DNA of 64,000 bases from Apricaphanius iberus (Eukaryota; Chordata; Actinopteri; Cyprinodontiformes; Aphaniidae): contig JAPXFQ010000787.1 in assembly GCA_028564705.1 (NCBI GenBank), positions 744,001-808,000 of the forward strand, given 5' to 3'. The position numbers and the translations under genes are program-made. Below, one piece after another: positions 22,159 to 32,624 of this stretch. Within the stretch, counting starts at the first letter, position 1; the number at the start of each line of letters is the position of its first letter. Under the pieces are notes generated by a model. That model was not told the origin of the DNA and ran no database searches. It was given only the letters and a program-made list of their open reading frames with translations.

Positions 22159-23991
22159 TACAGACACATTCTTTAAACAACATGGTGTATCTTTTTTATA
22201 CGATCTGTCTCCCAGGTGAAGTGTACATATCATAAAAATTACAGACCTCTCACTGTATATAACTAGAATGGCGGTTAATGTGTCCTTTAAATGTAGGATA
22301 CAACAGGAAAGGATTAATGACATCTACCTTTACCTCTAGCATCTAGCTTATCATTCCAAGCCGTTCAGTGTTTTAGCTTATGACTGTAGTCCAAATAAAC
22401 ATTGTGTAATGTTCTCTGGTTTAATTTGGGTCTCTTGTTGATTAAAAAGTTAATAAAGTGAACATTCCTCCTGCTCACCAACAACCTGCAGGGATCTTCT
22501 CACCTGCGGCACAGACATTTCTTTCTCAGCAAACAGAGCTCTAAAGCCTGTGGTCTCGAACGTTTGTTAATAAGAAAAAAAACCCATCCATGTACAGAAA
22601 CACTCTGGTCCTCTAATTCTCATAATGAGCTTCAGAATGCCTGAAAGATCCCGCTGTAATGTCGATGTAAAACCCTGGCTCATAAACAAGAAAGTAATTT
22701 TGACTTAGATATGAAATGCAAATGAAAATCTCTCGTCAACGGGGACATGAGCCGCTCCGTGGTGAGAGCGAGGAGAACTTCTTTGGCTTCCTTAGTCCAT
22801 GCAGACAGATGGTGAGGGAAGGATGGAGATCAGATCAACTCTTCTGCGAATTAAAGGGGTAAACAAAGCTGACAGAATGGGAGATGTCAAGAGTCCACAA
22901 TCACATCAGTTGATAGCTAATAAATTCATTCTACTTTATATATTTGGAGATTTTTCTTTCTTATTTCATGGAAGCTGTACCTATTAATGTTTAAAGAAAA
23001 GAGGCTGGGTGAAATCAGATTGTTTTAGTGCATTCGGATGAAAAAAGAAAATCTTATTTAGGAAGCAGACACTGTAGATTTCATATTTCATATTTCAAGT
23101 GTTAAAAGAGTCTCTGGCTACATCAGAACCACAGCAGGTGGCAAGGATCAGTTGTTCTAATAATCGGCTTTAAAAGACTTTCTTCGAGGAGTCGGACACA
23201 GTGATGGACTGTGTCGATTTGTTTTATTTAGTTTTTCACACTGACTAAATGAGAGGTGGTTTGGTTGCAGGGCAAGCCCGAGGAACAGCCAGCTGAAGGT
23301 GTTTTACCTCCGAGGATGAAACATGTTCATCCCAGTTTTCAGGTCATTAAATTCCCAATCAGGTAGGCGTGTTGGAGGTCGTTACAGCTTGAGCAGAAAT
23401 ATCCTTTATTGCAAGAAGAAATTTGCAGAATTCTAGTCCTAAAAATATGTTATAATTTATAAGGTTTATTTTGTTATTCTTAAAAAAAAAATGTTTTAAA
23501 AAGTGTTAAATTTTCATTCTATCCTCGTATGCAGCAAGATTGGGTTGCATAGGTAGCAGGTTCAATGCGGAAGTCTCTTGTGAGAAGGGATAAATAGTAC
23601 CTCCAGCATGTTCTGATTCTATTAGAAATGCCTGAAACACATCTACTTACTTCTTTCAATGATATGCAACTCTATTCTGGACCAGCCTGACATCGGCCAC
23701 AAAGAGCTTACTGCAGCTAGTTGTTCAGAGGAGATCCACCATCTCAGAGATGGCTCTCGTTTGGGGATCTCCGGAAAAGGCATTCCTACATCTCTCGTCC
23801 AGAACCAGCACAACTTGGGCCACCAACGAAAGATAATTTAATTTATAAAAAATATATCTAGAATAATGATAAGCTTCAATATGATTTTTTTTCTTTTCGT
23901 AACATGCCAAAGATGATGTTCTGTTTGCTTAATTATTTTGAAAAGATTTAGTCTACCCCTCCAAACAGTTAAAAAAAAAATTATAATTTCG
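22159..23991. other. no feature recognised
   Basis: No gene or repeat that I can support. Short frames near 22799 and 23659 lack any domain. Confidence 0.4.
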
Positions 23992-24004
23992 AATAATTCT
24001 ACTC

Positions 24005-24355
24005 ACAGGCTGCACTGTTGCCTTGCAGCAAGAAGATTGTGGGTTCGTATCCCGCCCAGGGTCTTTCTGCATGGAGTTTGCATGTTCTCCCCGTGCATGT
24101 GTGGGTTCCCTCCGGCTTCCTCTCACAGTCCCAAAAAAATACATGACTGTCAGGTTAATTGATCTCTCCAAATTGTCCTTAGGTGTAAGTGTGTGCATGG
24201 TTGTTTGTCCTGTCTGTCTCTATCTGGACCTGTGATGGACTGGTAACCTGTCCAGGGTGAACCCCACCTCTCGCCCGTTGACAGCTGGAGATAGGCACCA
24301 GCCCCCCCGCGACTCATTAAGGATTAAGCGGTTAAGAAAATGGATGGATGGATGG
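24005..24355 (+). mobile_element. SINE copy with 13-bp target duplication
   Basis: AATAATTCTACTC is found at 23992-24004 and 24356-24368, an exact 13-bp duplication typical of LINE-driven retroposition. The body has a pol III B-box-like word (GGTTCGTATCC near 24053), the common fish SINE core (GTTTGCATGTTCTCCCCGTG), and ends in GGATGGATGGATGG. The tRNA-like A box region at the head is shortened: sequence starts close to CTGCACTGTTGCC, so this copy may lack a working promoter. Open frames across it are accidental. Confidence 0.9.
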
Positions 24356-24368
24356 AATAATTCTACTC

Positions 24369-24816
24369 GTTGACGTGATATTTAGAGCAAAGGAGAGGTG
24401 AAATCCACAATCATAGGTACTCATGAGAGGAATTTTTTCAGCGCACAACCCGTGTGCGTTGTTAAATATGCGCAGATGTTGTTGAAAATCTCACTCTGGA
24501 ATTTGGACTGAATAATAATTTTATAAAAAGTTTGAGTAATAAAAAATGATATGATAAAAATGTTACCTTTGGGTTATGTAGTATTTGTAGGTTCTAAAAA
24601 GAGATGAAGCCAGCATGAGTTTCCAAAGATTGGCAATCCGACACTGTCAGTTATAAAATCCACAGAGACAATAATGTGCAGTGAAAATCTCTTTAGTGAG
24701 TAAAAAACAGACATTATAAAGCAGAAAGGCGATTACAGAAAAAGGTAGCAGAGGTCAAAAAACTGTTTGGCTCCATTCTGTGAGCGACGCCCCCACAATG
24801 CACCACAACGTGCAGC
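24369..24816. other. no feature recognised
   Basis: AT-rich spacer between the SINE and the hAT element at 24825. Confidence 0.4.
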
Positions 24817-24824
24817 GTCATTAT

Positions 24825-26228
24825 TAGGGCTGGGACTTGAGCCAAAAAAACATATTCGAATTTCATTGTTTTATTGATATAACAATTCAAATATATTCGA
24901 AAATGTATTAATATTTTGACCAATAATTGCCTGTAATATCTCCCTGGGTATATTCAAAAAAAGTTATAGCGGCTATTGTTTTGTCCACCAGAGGGCAGTG
25001 AATGCATGTAATCAATGTTTTAGAAGAAACACTGCTAACTGTCAATAACTGTCCTTTTTTATTTAGATCAGATGCCATCTCACATTAGAACAGACAGTAG
25101 TAAACCACAAAATTAACAGTTATTAATACTGACACATTGTTTGCGATCTAACAACCATGAACACGAACGAGGCACTTTGGGTTGTAAATTGATTTCTGAT
25201 GCAGACTTCCAACATGTAGAACACAAACAAACATTGTAATGTAATTGTAATAATGTTCCCTGCAGTGGAAAAAACCCGTTCGGCCCTCACGGACGTCCCG
25301 CATATTTCTATGTAGCAGCGAGCCAGCCGAGCAAGGTAGGGGTACTTCCCACTTCTCTCCTTCCACCAGGACAGCGGGTTGCTGTCAGATGGGGGTGGGG
25401 GCTCTCTGTCGTACTCCATCATCTCTCTTTGGAGAAAATCTTCATTTGGCACGACTGTTAAAAATTAAATTGTATGCATATTATTAATGTGTTGGGGCAG
25501 CGCTTTTATAAAACACTTATATTTCCGGCATAGGCTATGTTAACGACTGAGTTATGAAATATACTCGACACATTTATATTAAAACGTTAAGACCATTATT
25601 TACAGTAATGATTATTAGCCTACCTCCTGGTGAGTTTTGGGAATACACATCGCCAAAGAGGTCCCCCATTGCGCTCAGAGCATCGTTTTCATGGCGTTGC
25701 CCAGGTTGCTGTGGTTCTGTAGTCATGTCGTTTTCATCTTGGCCCAACGCTGTCTCGTCCGCGAGTTCAACCATCTCCCTCAGGACCTTATCTCTCACTG
25801 CCTGTTGCTGCTCTTGGGTCAGATGAACCAGCCGGTGAAAGCGTGGGTCGAGGTAGCTGGCTGCGTTCAGTAGCATGAATTCATCTCTGTCACGGCCACA
25901 TCTTGCCTACTACTGCTACTTTGAATGGCTTCAGCACATCTTTTACCTGCGAGACAAAACAATTAGCTAAAGTTAGCTTATCTTGGTAGTTAGCATTGAC
26001 ACGTTATCATTAAGCTCGCTGACGCCACGTTGCTGTAGGAATGCGAACCAGGCAAACCAATGCCTCATAATCTGAAGCGAAAAATCAATGTTTGCAAAAT
26101 AATACACACAAAAATCATGCATGTGTAATGTTCGAATTTTAAGGTATGTCTAACATTCGTTCGAATGTCATTATTTTAGTGAATATTCGAATTATATTCG
26201 AATATAAAATTTCATTTTCCCAGCCTTA
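24825..26228 (-). mobile_element. hAT transposon, internally deleted, with transposase exons
   Basis: GTCATTAT at 24817-24824 and 26229-26236 is an exact 8-bp duplication. The ends TAGGGCTGGG and, in reverse, TAAGGCTGGG form the terminal inverted repeat, and TATTCGAAT-type words crowd both subterminal zones (24850-24905 and 26130-26210). At 1404 bp it is far shorter than a complete hAT element (usually 2.5-5 kb), and only the C-terminal half of the transposase is present. Confidence 0.92.
25123..25876 (-). pseudogene. hAT transposase C-terminal half in two exons
   Basis: hAT transposases cut and join DNA in the nucleus and dimerise through a C-terminal domain. The upstream exon (about 25876-25625) has LLNAASYLDPRFH, the usual block before the acidic linker. 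The downstream exon (from about 25455) has LSWWKERSGKYPYLARLARC and SVRAERVFSTAGN. This is the hAT dimerisation domain; the Glu in AERVFS corresponds to the last residue of the catalytic triad. Between the exons there is a plausible intron: AG|GTAGGC as donor near 25624 and TTTTTAACAG as acceptor near 25456. The BED zinc finger and the first two catalytic aspartates are missing. After STAGN the reading drifts from the family pattern, so the extreme C-terminus is damaged too. Confidence 0.85.
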
Positions 26229-26236
26229 GTCATTAT

Positions 26237-27090
26237 ATAGCGTGTGTGAGCAATAACTAAACAAAATATAACAAAATTGAATACAAAAGTAGTAATTATG
26301 AAAACTGATACTTAACCAAATAATTTAGAGAAAAGTAAATATGGCCAAATTAACCAAAACCATAACAATATTACCAAAAAGTTACCAAACAAATTGTTGC
26401 ATAAACTAATCAGAACCAAGTGGAAATTATAGCAAACTAATAAACTATTAACAGAAACATTTTTTAATTTAGGCTCCTACAGTATTCATTTGCCCAAAAA
26501 TATTATTTATATTCTGGAATTATTCATCAACTTGCAAGTATGACACTCAATTTCCCTATATTTCCCTTCTCCCCCACTTAAATCCACTTCGGTGTTGGCC
26601 AAGGTTTACGAAGCAGCCATCGATGAAGTGATTTTTACGAACAAACACGTTATGCCTGGTTAGTTGCGGGGTCCTGCAAAGATTTTCCAGCCATTCCTGC
26701 CGATTGGACTCTTCTTTAGGAAGGTTGAATACAGTCCTTTACCTATCGCAGCCAAATGCACATTTTCTGTGATTTAAAAAAAATAAGGTAATAGCCTTAC
26801 AACATGGTTAAAATCTATTTTTCAGCAGATCTTTATCTGTAAAGGTTTTTACCTATAAGGTCTTTTGACTCACTTTGCTAGAGTTAAAATCTTATGTTCT
26901 GCTTGAAAACTGAGTTCTGTGGTAATTTTTGTAGATTCAATTTGAGAGGTTAGGAAGAAACTCCAGTTTTGAATCAAGTTTCTTCAAAAGAAAAATAATA
27001 ATCTAATAACATTCTCTGTGCCTCACACAGTGATGAGTTTCCCTAAACTTCCACAGTTTATGGTTCAGGAATGGCTTAAAAATCAAAAAA
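26237..27090. other. no feature recognised
   Basis: AT-rich DNA without supportable features. Confidence 0.4.
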
Positions 27091-27092
27091 GA

Positions 27093-27350
27093 AAATAGAA
27101 TTGAATAGAATTAAACTTTTTTGTCATTGCACCTTACAAGTACAAGGCAACGAAATGCAGTTTGCATCCATCCAGAAATGTTTTTTTTTTCATACGTCTA
27201 TACTGGCTATAACTGTAGTCAATGTACAATGTATGGTTGTCTATACATTTTTTACAGTAGGGCAGTTGAGATCAGTGAGATCTAGAGATAAATTATTCAG
27301 TCATGATATAAAGTGCAGGTGGTCATAAAGACTGGTTCAGTCCATGTTCT
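27093..27350 (-). mobile_element. LINE 3'-end fragment
   Basis: On the minus strand the segment reads AACTGCATTTCGTTGCCTTG, then CTTGTAAGGTGCAATGACAA and an AAGTTTAATTCTATTC-type tail. This is the well-known 3' end of a fish LINE family that finishes in short A/T-rich repeats. No coding part remains. The LINE clade cannot be decided from the 3' end alone. Confidence 0.6.
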
Positions 27351-27419
27351 TGTTGCTTGTATGAGGATGCAGTCGGCCATTTGTTTGTTTTAGTCCATTG
27401 TGTGCATGTTCAGTTATGG

Positions 27420-27440
27420 GTGTGTGTGTGTGTGTGTGTA
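27420..27440. repeat. (TG)n microsatellite
   Basis: About ten TG dinucleotides in a row, at the junction between the LINE end and the next dispersed repeat. Confidence 0.95.
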
Positions 27441-27459
27441 GGTGTACATGTTTTAATAT

Positions 27460-27710
27460 CTTCAAAAATCAGGATTTATTATCCTCTTGGGGACCGACAG
27501 CCATTGTGGGGACCAAAATCCCGGGCCCCACAACTTTGAAGGCATTTTTGAGGCTCAAAATGTGGTTTTACTGTCAGGGTGACAATTAGGTTATGGGTAG
27601 GGTAAGGGTCAGCGCTAGGCATTCATTTTTGATGGTTAGGAAAGGGTAAGGGTCTACGGAAAGCATTATCTCAATGAGAAGTCCCCACAAAGACAGTAAA
27701 ACACACCTGT
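27460..27710. repeat. dispersed fish repeat with GTCCCCACAAAG end
   Basis: The segment contains TTGGGGACCGACAGCCATTG, TAGGGTAAGGGTCAGCG-like and GTCCCCACAAAGACAGTAAA. This combination is a frequent interspersed sequence in fish introns, usually followed by a TG/CA tract, as it is here (27705-27716). The class of the repeat is not clear to me. No gene. Confidence 0.5.
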
Positions 27711-28211
27711 GTGTGTGTTCAGTTCATGAGTTTTAATGTGTGCGAGATGTCAGGAGGCAGAGTTCAGGAGTCAGAAAGGAAAAATGGACAAAGGCTCTCC
27801 AACTCCAGCGTCTGTCTAATTGTAGACTTCTGGTTCCAAGAATTATTTAACACATTTACATTTTTTCCCCCAACCTGTAAACAGCCTTTTTGTTCTAATA
27901 GGCAGCTATGTTTTAGTAGTACAACGTTCAATCACAGAGTGTCATGATTTTAGCTTTCGGACTCTAGTGCAGACACACAAACGACTCAGTGAGACAGGAG
28001 ATAGAACTTGCAAAAATAATTTATTTTCTCTTTGCTAGAGAGATCTGAGAGACAACAGGAACTCTGGGCAACAGGAAACTTGGAAGTAGCCACTGAGTCT
28101 TACACTGGGAGACACTGGGAGACGAGAGCAGCCACTGGAGACAAGAGACAAAGGTGAGTGATTTTCCACTGATGTTTGGTGGGGAAAAAAACAGAAGTTT
28201 GTTGACTCTTA

Positions 28212-28749
28212 TGCTGCATTCAGACCAAGGACTTTGTCAGCGCCAGCAACGTCATGATTACATGTTAAGTCTACGACGGAGGCCGTTGGAGGAGCGTCAC
28301 TGTTTCTGCGGCGCTTTGTGAGCTTTGGCTCCGTCAACTTTTCAAGCTTTTCCTGCTCATAAAGCCAGCAGGAGGTCGTAAAATTAGGCGCAGGAATGAC
28401 TGAAGTACCGCTGAAAACGAACCTCATCCATAAGCAGCTCCTGGAGCAAATGGTTAAACTCCCCAAACTCAGAGCGCATCCGTAGAATAGGGTGTGTCCA
28501 CAAACGGCGCGGATGTTGCCGAAGTCGACGCTGTCTAGCTTTATTTAGCAAATAAAGCCAAGCCACTCTCTCAATACTATCTGCCATAGTTCAGAATGCA
28601 CAGCAACAGAAGAAGCCCTGCCTACGCGTTGTTTTTTGCTCAGAAGTGGCAGACTTTGCAGGCTTTGCAAGCTTCAACATAGAAGCGTCAAACTAGATGC
28701 TTTGTGAGCTTTGCCTGACGCTGACAAAGCCTGCGGTCTGAATGCAGCA
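28212..28749 (-). mobile_element. PIF/Harbinger non-autonomous element
   Basis: TTA at 28209-28211 and 28750-28752 is the 3-bp duplication expected for PIF/Harbinger. The ends TGCTGCATTCAGACC are identical for 15 bases on opposite strands, and the similarity continues inward (TTTGTCAGCG in both), giving a terminal inverted repeat of roughly 35 bp. The interior keeps the start of a Harbinger transposase on the minus strand. Confidence 0.92.
28384..28587 (-). pseudogene. Harbinger transposase N-terminal fragment (HARBI1-like)
   Basis: The 67-residue frame starts MADSIERVAWLYLL and has WTHPIL at residues 30-35 followed by GEFNHLLQELLMDEVRFQRY. This is the N-terminal pattern of Harbinger transposases (arginine-rich stretch, WVHPI-like motif, EF-x-HL-x-QEL, RF-x-x-YF). 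The frame ends at a TAA where the family has Gln. The downstream bases still read Phe-Tyr-Asp-Leu-Leu-Leu in the same frame before another stop. The DDE nuclease domain is absent. The fragment is therefore a relic of a once longer element and cannot act as a transposase. Confidence 0.82.
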
Positions 28750-28777
28750 TTACTGTGATGTTGGCGCAGATTCCACA

Positions 28778-29661
28778 CACTAAAAACTCCGGGGTCATTG
28801 GGTCATTTTTTTTTAACCAAATTCTGGGTTAAATACCTGACCCATGGCCTATCTCCAGCTGTCAAAGGGCGAGAGTCGGGGTACACCTTGGACAGGTCTC
28901 CAGTCCATCACAGGGCCACATAGAGACAGACAGGACAAACAACCATGCATGCAAACACTCACACCTAAGAACAATTTATGGTGATCAATTAACCTGACTT
29001 AACCTGAGTCATGAGTACCCGGAGGGAACCCACGCATGCACTGCAGCGTTAACACAATGTTGATTTTTTTTCCCGCAAACTAGCGGGTGCTAAACTAGCA
29101 ACGGGAACATGGACACAGATGAGTATATGTTACATCAACACTGAAAATACTCTATTACCTTGAATACACGAAGAAGTTCCACCGAAGAAGCACAGGCCAA
29201 AAAAAAAAAATCGACCGCGAAGCGACGGTTATTTCAAACGACTGACCGTTCTGAGAAAATTCCAGAGCAACTGGGGGGTGGGTGGGGGCGGGTCGTTCTT
29301 CTTCCTCTTCTTTTGAGTTTCTGGCAGACTGATGTATATGTCTATAATGTACTGGTACACAACTGATCATGTGATTGTTCATATTATTAAGAATTGCTGA
29401 CATTATAATATAATAACTCCATAAAATACACCCCTCCAACATAAAAATACATTAGAGAGAGAGCGAGCCAACCCTATAACCCATAACATGGGTTATTCTT
29501 TGAAAAATAACCCAGAAACCCAAACAACCCAGGAGTTGGGTCCTAAATATTAGCCCTATAACCTAGAAAATGGTTACTCTCTGAAAAAATAACCCATAAT
29601 TCTAACCCAATCTAAATAACCTAGAAAATGTGTTGAAGAAATAACACAGGAGTTTTTGGTG
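28778..29661. mobile_element. CACTA-like MITE carrying a SINE
   Basis: The left end reads CACTAAAAACTCC and the right end, on the other strand, CACCAAAAACTCC. Inside each end are TGGGTTA/TAACCC-type words (28820-28835; 29470-29640), typical of a fish repeat built on AACCCA. The CACTA start suggests the EnSpm/CACTA superfamily, but I could not find a clear 3-bp duplication. A SINE fragment lies inside at 28843-29045, and 29046-29450 holds additional DNA I cannot assign. Confidence 0.5.
28843..29045 (-). mobile_element. tRNA-related SINE fragment in the CACTA-like element
   Basis: Reverse complement of the SINE tail half: CCTATCTCCAGCTGTCAAAG, GGACAGGTCTCCAGTCCATC, CAATTAACCTGACTTAACCT and ACCCGGAGGGAACCCACGCA match the copy at 24005-24355 in order. 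The tRNA-like head is missing. Confidence 0.8.
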
Positions 29662-30012
29662 TGCACTCGGGAGGAACTGGGGGGAATGTGATCCTGCTGC
29701 GTGGGACAGGGACGCTTGTCTCCAGGAAGCAGAGCGAGGGTGGACAGGCAAGGGAACCTTGAGCTCAACCAGGTACCTTGAGGAGGAAGTCCAAGTAAGC
29801 TGGAGGAGGATCAGACGCCCAGGCTGCAGGCCGATCAGCAGCTCCAGGACAGCACGGTATCACACAATGCGGTTTAACCATCTGGCATCTGCTCCAGGTT
29901 GGAACTCCCCTTTTAAGTGCTCCACCATAATTAGGCTGAGTGGCAACAGCTGACGGAGAGCGCGATCACCAATCTGCACCTTAGGATGGAAAACAGGTGA
30001 TGCAAGCACGCC

Positions 30013-30040
30013 CACACACACACACACACACACACACACA
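30013..30040. repeat. (CA)n microsatellite
   Basis: Fourteen CA dinucleotides. Confidence 0.97.
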
Positions 30041-30630
30041 TCCTCACACAGAGTTAATAAAAATGATACGGTGTATGGAGAAAAAGGGTTAAAATGTATA
30101 AATAAAGAGTGGATGAAAGCAAGAAACTGGGATGTATTTTAACATTGGGTAAAATGTAATCTGTCAGTTTAACAGTATTAATCTCCAGATTAGTTTAGCA
30201 AATTGAAAACGGGATGACTCTGTTGTCTCAATGCTGGTGTCGATGGTTAAAGAGGGTCAGCAGATGGCTGATGGAGACGGGGATCGAGCCCCACCTGACA
30301 ACGAGGAAGAGGTGGAAGCCAAAGATGGGAGGGCTTGCAGACGCTCTGAAAGACATAACGACAGAATAGCAATACATTTTTAGGACTGATTCTTCCCGAG
30401 ATAATGGCTGAGAAGCTTAACGGACAGTGATGGCAACCAAATGGATAGTGAGCCGAGTTTGACTGTGTGGGAAAGCAAGAGTGACAAAGAACGGCAAGAA
30501 TAGCTCCCACTGCCAGAAATTAAAGCACCTCTGCTGGAGGACATCTTTAATGATCCAAATCTAGACTTCATATATCTTATACCCCCTCCATATACCAGAG
30601 ACTGCATAGGTTTGTTTCTCTGGTTTCTTC
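30041..30630. other. no feature recognised
   Basis: No gene supported; overlapping minus-strand frames at 30247-30607 carry no domain. Confidence 0.4.
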
Positions 30631-30638
30631 CTGTAGAG

Positions 30639-30986
30639 CAGCGATGTCAAACTCATTTCCATTTTGGGCCACATTAAGTTGATGAATATCAACTTAATGT
30701 GGGCCGGTTGTCGTAGCATTGATGAAACTATAACAAATCGTTAAAATCAGCATCCGCATGCCAAAAGAATGTCTTAAAATTAAATAATACTGGACATCTT
30801 TACATAATGATGTGATTTAGGACTGTTCATATAAACACTGATTTTATTTTACTGTTGAAATTGTATTGAGGCGCACAAAAAAGTACTTACATTTTCTATC
30901 TATAGGGTCCTCTACAGTTTAGAGGGCCACATAAATGGGCATGGAGGGCCGGATTTGGCCCCCGGGCCTTGAGTTTGACACGTGTG
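30639..30986. mobile_element. hAT MITE, 348 bp, TGTCAAACTC ends
   Basis: CTGTAGAG at 30631-30638 and 30987-30994 is an exact 8-bp duplication. The ends are CAGCGATGTCAAACTCA and, in reverse, CACACGTGTCAAACTCA. Near the left end a 15-bp perfect inverted repeat (CCACATTAAGTTGAT, 30669-30683 and 30688-30702, loop GAAT) can form a hairpin. The right side has the words GGCCGGATTTGGCCCCCGGG. A truncated relative lies at 41560-41637. Confidence 0.9.
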
Positions 30987-30994
30987 CTGTAGAG

Positions 30995-31479
30995 GGTACA
31001 AGCTCTTATATTTAAATATGGTAGTCAAGGATAAAAAAAGGCAACCTATGTGACTTGTATGTCGAATATTACCATCATTTAGGAGACGGTCAGGAAATTG
31101 ATGGGACAGAAAAAAAAGTTTTTCATTGGAGTCAGAAGAACGTACAGGTTGGCTCGAAGTACCAATGGTGAGGTGAAGGCTGAACAGATGTGATGGTTTA
31201 CATCAGAGCATACTGATGAGTTTACATGAACCAATATGTCAAAGTCCTGAACTCAAACTATTTCACCAAATGAGGGGGAAAAAACTGTAGTCATAAGATG
31301 TTATAATATAGAACAGTGATACCAAAAAGACTGTAGTCACAGTTACAAGGTCATACCACTAGTGAAAAACGCAAACACATTTAGAAACGCGTTCAATTTT
31401 CATCTGCCGTAGATTGAGAAAAACTAGATTGCTGTGGTTTTTCTTCCAGTTCATACATTTGCACAAACTGTCTGCCACA
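30995..31479. other. no feature recognised
   Basis: AT-rich DNA without supportable features. Confidence 0.4.
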
Positions 31480-31711
31480 CACACTCCCCATGAAACATTT
31501 GGATGAGGCATTCAGGGCCATCCTGCAACGATCAGATCTGCAGAAAAACATCTGTAGGGCAGACCTTCCTGCCATACAGGACCTGTACAGGTCTGAGGTC
31601 AGGAAACAGCCTGGGCGGCTAACATGTCTGCAGACCCCACACATCCTGGACACAAACTGTTTATCTTCAGGTTGGCGTTACAGAGAACCATTTATAAAAA
31701 AGAATTGTTGA
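31480..31711 (+). pseudogene. non-LTR retrotransposon ORF2 C-terminal fragment
   Basis: The plus-strand frame contains AIQDLYRSEVRKQ, followed in shifted but collinear form by HILDTNCLSSGWRYREPF. Fish LINE proteins commonly end with a block of the type LQDLYRSR, then THPGHKLF and PSGRRYRALY. Order and spacing agree, while individual residues have decayed (for example Ser-Gly-Trp-Arg-Tyr for Ser-Gly-Arg-Arg-Tyr). The catalytic parts are absent. This is a degraded 3' ORF fragment of a LINE family different from the CR1/L2 copies elsewhere in the window. Confidence 0.6.
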
Positions 31712-32620
31712 TTGCCTCAGGCTCTCTCTTTGATAAACACAATTAACTCTTAGTAGCTGATATTTGTATATATAAAGTCTAAACCCTCTGAATGCGTTCA
31801 AGCTGAGGTTAAATTCCTTGTGGGCACAAGCATGGCCAATGAAGCTGATTTTTGAGAGTTTTAGCTGTAAGGCGACAAAATGTGAAATAGTAACTAAACA
31901 GTAACACAAACAAAATCAACAAAAGGTTCTTTATTTTAACACCATTATAGAGAAAAACGTCTGCAAAAACACTCTTTTTTCATACATACAAGTTAAACCT
32001 AGGACCACAGCACAGCTAGCTGCTACAGGAAGTATGAAAAGTACATCTTGGGTTGTTTATGTACGAAAAAACGTTGGAAGTAGAATTCTACCAAAAAACT
32101 GTGAAATTTTAAACTTGGAAATCATCTGATGTTAAAAAGTAATATGTTCAAGAGAGAAAAACTTCCATTGATTAAAGTTATATATTTTTAATATTTTAAT
32201 ATTTTAATATTTTTAATGTTTTTTACAGTTTAAAGTCGGAAAAAAGCACATTGCCCACATTTTAAATGTCTGACAGAAAACAATTCAATAAGTCTGGATC
32301 ATCTGGATATATGAAAGTGTATTTGTTTCATGCGGCTCCTTTTCTGGGTTCAGACTTGCCATAAACGCCTCGAATGGGAGGAGACTGAGGAAGCAGCTGA
32401 AACATGGCTGCACCAACTAGGGCTCCTTGAGCATCATGCAAGTGTGTGACTTAATTTACTGCAACATATGACTTTCTGACAGAAATATCTGATGCTCGGC
32501 AAACATCAGAGTTTTTATGATGAATTTGGGAGATTTTGCTTTTTTTTTTTTACTTTACAAATATCAAAAATAGCGTACTTTGAAAATGTGTCGCTTTTTT
32601 TTTTTTTATTGTATGTGAAA
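31712..32620. other. no feature recognised; A/T low complexity
   Basis: AT-rich DNA with TTTTAATA runs near 32185-32225 and poly-T near 32540-32610. No gene. Confidence 0.4.
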
Positions 32621-32624
32621 TTAA

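Larger units (their letters stand above)
27937..30010. mobile_element. possible LTR-like repeat split by later insertions
   Basis: The DNA at 27937-28208 (starting TGTCATGATTTTAGC, with GGACTCTAGTGCAGACACAC) and at 29662-30010 (GGCAAGGGAACC, GGAGGAGGATCAGACGCCC, CAACAGCTGACGGAGAG) has the purine-rich style of one common fish repeat that begins TGTCATG. If that is right, the Harbinger element (28212-28749) and the CACTA-like element (28778-29661) both landed in it. I see no paired long terminal repeat and no coding frame, so this is an inference. Confidence 0.25.

Noticed and set aside
24005..24355. tRNA gene because of the B-box-like word
   Set aside because: No cloverleaf can be drawn, the A-box side is missing, and the body and tail are those of a SINE.
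25554..25873. Plus-strand frames opposite the hAT transposase
   Set aside because: They are antisense shadows of the transposase exon on the minus strand.
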